Assembly: GCA_964631125.1 (NCBI GenBank)
Contig: CAZVYN010000092.1
Location: 1 to 14,757 of the forward strand
DNA: 14,757 bases
Direction of reading: 5' to 3'
Source of the DNA: CAZVYN01 sp964631125
GTDB taxonomy: Bacteria > Eisenbacteria > RBG-16-71-46 > CAIMUX01
Shown here one piece after another: positions 1 to 5,987 of this stretch; position 1 is the stretch's first letter; every line of letters starts with the position of its first letter. The position numbers were made by a program, and so were the translations under genes. Below the pieces are notes generated by a model that was not told the DNA's origin, searched no databases, and was given only the letters and a program-made list of their open reading frames with translations.

Positions 1-52
1 TTGTGAAAAATGGTGCAACTGTTGCCGGCAATAGTTGCACCATTTTTCACAA
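1..52. repeat. 52-bp near-perfect palindrome (copy A)
   Basis: The outer 20 bases, TTGTGAAAAATGGTGCAACT, are exactly reverse-complemented at 33-52, and the core TTGCCGGCAA (22-31) is itself self-complementary. Only the 21/32 pair fails to match, and it would be a G-U wobble in RNA. The window begins exactly at the first base of the palindrome, as happens when assembly stops at a multicopy element. Copy B at 211-262 has the same length and shares the outer arms, which argues that this is a real repeat family rather than an edge artefact. Function is unknown. Confidence 0.85.
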
Positions 53-134
53 GCGGCCTGCGCGGCTCTCGGGCGAGTCCGCGAGGCAACTCGACGCGGC
101 ATGTCACCGAGTCGACAAGCGGCGATGGAAACCG

Positions 135-167
135 ACTCGTCGCAGTACCGCACTCGTCGCAGTACCG
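135..167. repeat. Two-copy direct repeat, 17-bp period
   Basis: The 16-mer ACTCGTCGCAGTACCG occurs at 135-150 and again at 152-167, separated by one base. It lies between the two 52-bp palindromes. Nothing indicates coding or a known binding site. Confidence 0.75.
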
Positions 168-210
168 GTCAACTGTTTACTCACCAGCATGTTAGCTGGC
201 TCAGACTACT

Positions 211-262
211 TTGTGAAATTTGGTGCACCTCGTCTCGAGACGAGTTGTGCTGTATTTCACAA
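211..262. repeat. 52-bp imperfect palindrome (copy B)
   Basis: Outer arms TTGTGAAAT (211-219) and ATTTCACAA (254-262) are exact inverted repeats. The central 16 bp CTCGTCTCGAGACGAG (229-244) is a perfect palindrome with the same centre. The nine positions between them (220-228 against 245-253) are not DNA-complementary throughout, but as RNA they give three Watson-Crick pairs, four G-U wobbles and two mismatches. Copy A at 1-52 has the same total length, the same start (TTGTGAAA) and end (TTTCACAA), and TGGTGCA at the same offset, yet a different central palindrome. Centres are 210 bp apart. Confidence 0.85.
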
Positions 263-348
263 ACTTCGGAGCCGCCTTCGCTCAGCTGGGCTGGGCTCGG
301 CTCGGCCGGGCTACCACTCTCATGACGCTCCGGTGCGTCCGAGGACGC

Positions 349-418
349 AGAGTTTCTCGCACGGCGGGCAAAAAAGGGGCCCGACCGTCGTGCGCCACGC
401 CCGTCCGTCAGAAACTCT
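349..418. repeat. Imperfect long hairpin, possible terminator of the minus-strand gene
   Basis: AGAGTTTCT (349-357) pairs exactly with AGAAACTCT (410-418). Inside these, ACGG pairs with CCGT and CGGGC with GCCCG, separated by a small internal loop and a one-base bulge, giving about 18 base pairs around a 29-nt loop. It starts 9 bp past the stop of the minus-strand cysteine-rich gene, so it would form in that transcript's 3' end. A run of six A (370-375), i.e. U6 on the minus transcript, sits in the loop rather than after the stem, so it is not a textbook intrinsic terminator. The structure is seen; the role is inferred. Confidence 0.55.
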
Positions 419-427
419 CACGTCAAC

Positions 428-718
428 TCAGTCGCAGCACTCGATCGGGCACGGGCCACAACCGCCGGACGATGCGAGCGAGGCCGTCGCGGCTGTCTCC
501 ATAGTCGCCGTCGACGCTGCCGCCGCCGCCACTGCCGCCAGCGAGACCACAGGCGGGACAGACTCGGCCGACGTCGCGACGCAGACCTCGCCGTCCGGGC
601 AGCAGATGGTCGCGTCGTCGCAGCAGTCCGGCGTGTAGCAGGGACTCGAAGCCGCACCGCTCAGGGCGACTCCCATGAGGGGCAGAGCGAAGAAAGCAAA
701 TCGCACGATCGATTTCAT
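428..718 (-). CDS. Small secreted cysteine-rich protein
   Basis: 96 residues; I do not recognise the family. The ATG at 718-716 is preceded by GGAGG with a 9-nt gap and opens an N-terminal signal peptide: charged MKSIVR, a hydrophobic stretch to about residue 20, and an Ala/Ser-rich cleavage region around 20-24. The longer open frame upstream is rejected because it has no ribosome site there and is translated from repeats. The mature part would hold ten cysteines in two clusters: six in about residues 27-46 (including CCDDATICC) and four in the last eleven (CGPCPIECC). An Ala/Thr/Ser linker of roughly 45 residues separates them. The CC pairs suggest disulfides or metal binding outside the cytoplasm, but that is inference. 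It is transcribed divergently from gltX, with a long hairpin just beyond its stop. Export is fairly secure; function is unknown. Confidence 0.68.
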   Translation of the reverse strand: MKSIVRFAFFALPLMGVALSGAASSPCYTPDCCDDATICCPDGEVCVATSAESVPPVVSLAAVAAAAASTATMETAATASLASSGGCGPCPIECCD

Positions 719-747
719 GATCCCGATCCTCCGTTCAGCCAAGTAGT

Positions 748-819
748 GGGGCGTTCCCCTGGGCGTTCCCCCGGAGTTCCCGGGAACGTTCCCCGGGCTT
801 TCCCCCGGGCCTTCCCCAG
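748..819. repeat. Degenerate tandem array, about 12-bp units (GGGCgTTCCCCC)
   Basis: About six units follow one another: GGGGCGTTCCCCT (748-760), GGGCGTTCCCCCG (761-773), a shorter GAGTTCCCG unit, GGAACGTTCCCCG (783-795), GGCTTTCCCCCG (796-807) and GGCCTTCCCCAG (808-819). Two overlapping 12-bp perfect palindromes, GTTCCCGGGAAC (776-787) and GGGAACGTTCCC (782-793), occur inside. The array lies 30-101 bp upstream of the minus-strand cysteine-rich gene, in its promoter or 5' leader; on that strand the units read GGGGAA-N-GCCC. Confidence 0.7.
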
Positions 820-973
820 TGCCTGCTCCTTCGACGGGCGAGCACGACCGGGGACGCAAAAATTCGACACGGCCCCGTGCCGACCGCGCCATCGCCCCGC
901 TCCCGCATCGCGACGCCATTGCGCGCGCCCGACCCGCACCTCTAGGCTCCCGGTCCCGAATCCAAGCGCCCGA

Positions 974-1006
974 ACCTCATCCCAACCTCATCCCAACCTC
1001 ATCCCC
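974..1006. repeat. Three tandem 11-bp repeats ahead of the gltX leader
   Basis: ACCTCATCCCA at 974-984 and 985-995 is followed by ACCTCATCCCC at 996-1006, a precise 11-bp period with one final substitution. It ends 10 bp before the ribosome binding site of the 20-codon leader ORF, so it probably lies in the 5' untranslated region or core promoter of gltX. The 11-bp spacing is close to one helical turn. Confidence 0.8.
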
Positions 1007-1016
1007 ATCCCTAACC

Positions 1017-1021
1017 AGGAG
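1017..1021 (+). promoter_or_regulatory. Ribosome binding site of the leader ORF
   Basis: AGGAG, 6 nt before the ATG at 1028. It is the only strong Shine-Dalgarno sequence ahead of gltX, whose own ATG has none at the right distance. This is the main reason for calling the short ORF at 1028-1090. Confidence 0.65.
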
Positions 1022-1027
1022 AACCCG

Positions 1028-1090
1028 ATGTCCGATCTCGTCGACGTGCTCCGGTCACTTCGGCCAGCTCTTCGGGCGCTGATCGCATGA
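1028..1090 (+). CDS. 20-residue leader peptide ORF overlapping gltX
   Basis: The peptide is MSDLVDVLRSLRPALRALIA. It has a clear AGGAG site 6 nt upstream, and its stop overlaps the gltX start as ATGA (1087-1090), so ribosomes ending here are positioned to restart on gltX. No comparable ribosome site lies directly before the gltX ATG, which supports translational coupling. The peptide is Leu/Arg-rich, could form an amphipathic helix, and contains no Glu codon, so a classical glutamate attenuation mechanism is not suggested. The three 11-bp repeats just upstream may belong to the same control region. I know of no named family. It could instead be an incidental ORF, with gltX translated from a leaderless or weak site, but the position and signal favour a real coupled ORF. 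Confidence 0.55.
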   Translation: MSDLVDVLRSLRPALRALIA

Positions 1091-2541
1091 CTTCTCCGGT
1101 CCGCGTCCGCTTCGCCCCCAGTCCTACGGGATACCTGCACGTCGGCGGCCTGCGCACGGCGCTCTACAACTACCTGTTCGCGCGCCGCCATGGCGGGGCG
1201 TTCCTCCTGCGGATCGAGGACACCGACCAGGCCCGTTCCGTCCCGGGCGCGGTCGAAGGACTGATCCAGGCGCTGAAGTGGGCGGACCTCGAGTACGACG
1301 AGGGGCCGGGGGTCGGAGGCCTGCACGGTCCGTACGTGCAGTCGGAGCGACTGGCGCTCTATCGAAGCGAAGTCGACCGGCTGGTGGCGAGTGGGCATGC
1401 GTATGCTTGTTTCTGCACGGCGGAACGGTTGGACGAAGTGCGAAAGAGGCAGGAGAAAGAGAAGCGGCCGTCCAAGTATGACCGCACTTGTGTCGTGCTG
1501 CCGACTTGGGAAGTGGCTCGCCGACGGGACGTCGGCGAACTACATGTGATTCGCATGCGCGTCCCGGACGCCGAGACGATCGTCGTCCAGGACATCGTCC
1601 GCGGCGAGGTCTCGTTCGAGAGCGACACGATCGACGACTCGGTGCTGCTCAAGTCCGACGGCTTCCCCACCTATCACTTGGCCAATGTCGTCGACGATCA
1701 CGACATGCGGATCTCGCACGTCATCCGCGGCGAGGAGTGGCTGCCGAGCACGCCGAAGCACCTTCTCTTGTATCGCGCGTTCGGCTACGACGCGCCGCAG
1801 TTCGCGCACCTCCCGCTCTTGCTGAATCCCGATCGTTCGAAGCTGAGCAAGCGGCAGGGACATGTCGCCGTCGAGGAGTACCGCGACGCCGGCTACTACC
1901 CCGAAGCGCTCGTCAACTTCGTCGCATTCCTCGGATGGAATCCCGGAGGAGAGCGCGAGATCTTCTCGCTCGAGGAACTCGTGCCCGAGTTCTCGCTGGA
2001 GCGCGTCAACAAAGCCGGCGCGATCTTCAACGTGGAGAAGTTGGATTGGTTCAACTCCACCTACCTGAGGGCTCGGCCGGCCGAACAGATCCTGGCGGAG
2101 CTCCGTCCGGCGTTGACCGAGCGCGGGTGGGATCGATTCGGCGATGCCTACCTGCTGCGAGTCATCGAGCTGATGCGCGAGCGTGTCCGATTTCCTCGCG
2201 AGTACCTGACCGAGGCGACCTATCTCTTCGAGGATCCGACCGCGTACGAAGCGGCCACGCGGGAGAAGCGGTGGACTGCGGACAGCCCCCGGATCGCCAC
2301 GGCGCTGCTCGAGCGGATCGTCTCGCTCGAGCCTTTCTCCCACGACCCGATCGAGGGGGCGTTCAAGAGCGTCGCCGAAGCCGAAGGCGTGAAGACGGGC
2401 GACCTGGTCCATCCGGTGCGTCTGGCGCTGAGCGGGATCGGTCGCGGGCCCAGTCTCTACGACATGATGGATCTCCTCGGCCGCGACGTCTGCCTGCGGC
2501 GGATCCGAGCGGCGTTGGAGCGCCTCGCCCCGCCGCGCTAG
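1087..2541 (+). CDS. gltX: Glutamyl-tRNA synthetase (GluRS, class I)
   Basis: Cytoplasmic enzyme that charges tRNA(Glu) with glutamate using ATP; in lineages lacking GlnRS it also charges tRNA(Gln) before amidation. The 484-residue length is normal. The class I HIGH signature appears as PSPTGYLHVGG (residues 11-21), the KMSKS loop as KLSKR (252-256), with typical GluRS blocks between (SDGFPTYHLANVVDDH and RGEEWLPSTPKH). The C-terminal half carries the anticodon-binding helical domain. C108-x-C110-x24-C135 matches the spacing of the zinc-binding cysteines of E. coli GluRS, but the fourth position, His two residues on, is Val137, so zinc binding may be altered. The ATG overlaps the stop of a 20-codon leader ORF, suggesting coupled translation. 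It lies 147 bp before the histidine kinase gene on the same strand. Identity is certain; GluRS versus non-discriminating specificity cannot be told from sequence alone. Confidence 0.97.
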   Translation: MTSPVRVRFAPSPTGYLHVGGLRTALYNYLFARRHGGAFLLRIEDTDQARSVPGAVEGLIQALKWADLEYDEGPGVGGLHGPYVQSERLALYRSEVDRLVASGHAYACFCTAERLDEVRKRQEKEKRPSKYDRTCVVLPTWEVARRRDVGELHVIRMRVPDAETIVVQDIVRGEVSFESDTIDDSVLLKSDGFPTYHLANVVDDHDMRISHVIRGEEWLPSTPKHLLLYRAFGYDAPQFAHLPLLLNPDRSKLSKRQGHVAVEEYRDAGYYPEALVNFVAFLGWNPGGEREIFSLEELVPEFSLERVNKAGAIFNVEKLDWFNSTYLRARPAEQILAELRPALTERGWDRFGDAYLLRVIELMRERVRFPREYLTEATYLFEDPTAYEAATREKRWTADSPRIATALLERIVSLEPFSHDPIEGAFKSVAEAEGVKTGDLVHPVRLALSGIGRGPSLYDMMDLLGRDVCLRRIRAALERLAPPR

Positions 2542-2618
2542 TTCCCCCGCTAATTCCCTCTCTAGATGGCTCCGTCCGCGCCCGATAGGTCTGCACGGGG
2601 CGAAGCTTTCCACCGATT

Positions 2619-2632
2619 CCGGTTCGAACCGG
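2619..2632. repeat. 14-bp perfect palindrome in the gltX-kinase spacer
   Basis: CCGGTTCGAACCGG is self-complementary, and CCGA (2613-2616) with TCGG (2632-2635) extends the pairing beyond it. There is no T-run, so it is not a convincing terminator; it could be an operator-like site before the kinase gene. The T-loop-like TTCGAAC is not part of a tRNA. Confidence 0.4.
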
Positions 2633-2688
2633 TCGGGGGCGCGCGTCCCGCTGCACTTCGATCGCTGTGACGGGAGGATGCGCCGGGG

Positions 2689-4511
<1,823 letters not shown>

Positions 4512-4515
<4 letters not shown>

Positions 4516-4961
4516 GCGGACCCTCTCCGTCACGGTTGCTCTGGGGCGCCTGCGCCCTGCTGCTGGTCTTCGTGGCCATGGCGGCGGTCATCGATCCGCG
4601 CTTCGGTGGACAGGACTTCGATCCCGTCGATCCCACGCAGCTCCCACTCTTCGGATCGACGCCGCGCATCGTCTGGGTCGACCCGGTCACGACGGACGAC
4701 GGGCTGTTGCTGCGATGGAGCGCGGTGCCCGGCGCCGACGACTACGACCTCGTGTTCTCTGCCGCTCGCAACCAGGCCGCGCGCGACCAGTCCGAAGAGC
4801 TCTTCCGCGAGCCGGCGGTGCGTCGGGCCCAGTTCACTCTGACCCGAGCGGCCCTGCCGGAAGGTGTTCGGTCGGGCGCGAAGCTCGAAGTGAGAGTCGA
4901 GGCGAGACGGGGTGGAGTCCGCGTCGCGGCGTCCGGACCCCAGCGAGTGACGGCGCCGTGA
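4512..4961 (+). CDS. Small membrane-anchored protein with FN3-like fold
   Basis: 149 residues. A GTG start overlaps the kinase stop codon as GTGA, so the two are probably co-translated. Residues about 8-27 form one hydrophobic segment (LLWGACALLLVFVAMAAVI) with few charges before it: an uncleaved anchor or signal peptide. From about residue 50 to the end it resembles a single fibronectin type III or Ig-like sandwich: IVWVDP, LLLRWSAVPGADDYDLVFSA (the W...Y-x-L-x-F pattern typical of FN3 strands B-C), then strand-like FTLTRAALPEGV and LEVRVEA. It has no catalytic motif. The placement suggests an extracytoplasmic accessory or ligand-binding partner of the sensor kinase, an inference from operon structure only. 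It is followed after 52 bp by a methyltransferase gene. Confidence 0.72.
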
Positions 4962-5013
4962 GCCGACGACCTGACGTCGACACTTCGGGCTCGGGTCCGA
5001 TGGAGCTTCTCCG

Positions 5014-5805
5014 ATGGGAATAGGCAGTCTCGACCACAAGCTGCGGCTGCGAGACTTTCTCCGCCCGGACGTGGACTACCGGCGGCCCAAAGGGGGCGGC
5101 GAGGAGATCTTCGAGCTGGCCGGTGATCTCGCCGGCCGGCGCGTGCTCGATCTGGGTTGTGGCCTCGGCGTCTACCAGCCGCACATCGAGAGCCGCGGCG
5201 GAGTCTGGATCGGCGTCGATCTCGCCGCCAACGGCTGCAAGGTCGTCGCCGACGGCAATCGCCTCCCGTTTCGCGACGGCGCCTTCGACGCCGTTCTCTC
5301 CGCCGCCGTGCTCGAACACCTTCCTGACCAAGACGTCCATCTGCGCGAGATCCACCGCGTGCTCGCCCACGGCGGCGTGCTCTTCGGGTATGCGTCGTTC
5401 CTCGAGCCGCTCCATGGCTTTTCGTATTTCCATCTCACCCATCTCGGGCTCGAGGTGCTGCTGTTGCGCAATGGATTCCAACCGCGCCGCATCTTCGCGC
5501 CGCAGCCCGCGCTGCCGTTTCTGATCGAGCAGCTCCTCTTTCCGAAGCGCGTGCCTGTCGTGCAGCCGATCGTTCGAGCGATGCTGCGCGCGACCTTCGC
5601 GATCGTGATGAAATCGAACGAACTCGCGCGCGATCTGCTGACCGCGCTGCGCCGGCTTCCGGCGGAGGAACGTCGGGCGGAGCGAGAGGCGTACGCACTG
5701 ATTCTTCCGCTTCGTTTCGCGGTCGGATTGAACTTCGTGGCCCACCGCACCGAGGTCGAAGGCGCCGCCACCCTCGGCTACAGGAAGCTGGTCAAGGAAG
5801 GCTGA
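5014..5805 (+). CDS. Class I SAM-dependent methyltransferase
   Basis: 263 residues, Methyltransf_11-like. Motif I is VLDLGCGLG (residues 44-52), the glycine-rich S-adenosylmethionine loop. Motif II is a short strand ending in an acidic residue (WIGVDLA), followed by DGNRLPFRDGAFDAV and AVLEHLPDQD, the usual post-motif pattern in which an aromatic-Asp pair begins strand 4. HRVLAHGGVLFG is the post-III segment. The C-terminal part (LEPLHGFSYFHLTHLGLEVLLLRNGF) resembles methyltransferases of cell-surface glycan or lipid loci, but the substrate cannot be read from the sequence. The ATG follows a GGAG by 8 nt. It is the last gene of the plus-strand run from gltX and faces the peptidase gene on the other strand; no clear terminator is visible in the 182 bp between them. 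Confidence 0.9.
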   Translation: MGIGSLDHKLRLRDFLRPDVDYRRPKGGGEEIFELAGDLAGRRVLDLGCGLGVYQPHIESRGGVWIGVDLAANGCKVVADGNRLPFRDGAFDAVLSAAVLEHLPDQDVHLREIHRVLAHGGVLFGYASFLEPLHGFSYFHLTHLGLEVLLLRNGFQPRRIFAPQPALPFLIEQLLFPKRVPVVQPIVRAMLRATFAIVMKSNELARDLLTALRRLPAEERRAEREAYALILPLRFAVGLNFVAHRTEVEGAATLGYRKLVKEG

Positions 5806-5987
5806 GCCCGTGCGGCCGCGCCCCCGCCAGGCCCAGCGGCGCTACGCGACCGGTACGATCCCGGCGACCCCACGGTCATGTTGATCGCCTACATGGTCGG
5901 TCGCCTCATCGCGTGGCGACGGTACCGCTAGCACCAGCCCGCGGCGGCGAACGATGAAGCAAGCATGCGCGCGCGCCTCTGAGCCTG

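Larger units (their letters stand above)
1..427. other. Gene-free, inverted-repeat-rich left edge
   Basis: No open frame here has a ribosome binding site, recognisable protein family or sensible composition; the frames that stay open read as low-complexity Arg/Ser/Ala strings typical of non-coding high-GC DNA. The stretch holds two related 52-bp palindromes, a 17-bp-period direct repeat, a GC-rich run of GGGCT/CGGCT-like units near 286-311 and a longer imperfect hairpin at 349-418. A smaller inverted repeat, CGAGTCG (108-114) with CGACTCG (133-139), lies between the two palindromes. It is best read as intergenic DNA downstream of the minus-strand gene at 428-718. Confidence 0.6.
719..1027. 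promoter_or_regulatory. Divergent intergenic region between cysteine-rich gene and leader-gltX
   Basis: These 309 bp separate genes reading away from each other, so promoters for both should lie here. It contains six degenerate CGTTCCCC-type units next to the minus-strand gene and three 11-bp direct repeats next to the plus-strand leader ORF. I could not identify convincing -35/-10 boxes by eye in this GC-rich stretch. The assignment rests on gene orientation only. Confidence 0.45.

Noticed and set aside
1..262. Integron attC site or Rex operator identity for the 52-bp palindromes
   Set aside because: No GTTRRRY/RYYYAAC core pair at the ends, and the Rex half-site spacing is far too wide; neither known element fits.
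3..638. A long plus-strand open frame across the left edge
   Set aside because: No ribosome site, low-complexity translation, spans the palindromes and runs antisense to the cysteine-rich gene, which has a better start and signal peptide.
919..948. Sigma70-like promoter TTGCGC with TAGGCT, 18 nt apart, before gltX
   Set aside because: Only three of six consensus bases in each box; in this GC-rich background that is expected by chance.
2601..2660. Possible tRNA 3' half, because of GGTTCGAACC
   Set aside because: It is a simple palindrome; flanking bases do not form a T-stem of five pairs or an acceptor stem, and no anticodon arm lies upstream.
5806..5931. In-frame continuation after the methyltransferase stop, ending MVGRLIAWRRYR
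   Set aside because: It is 41 codons open in the same frame after TGA, with no ribosome site at its internal ATG (5878) and no family resemblance; stop readthrough is not supported.
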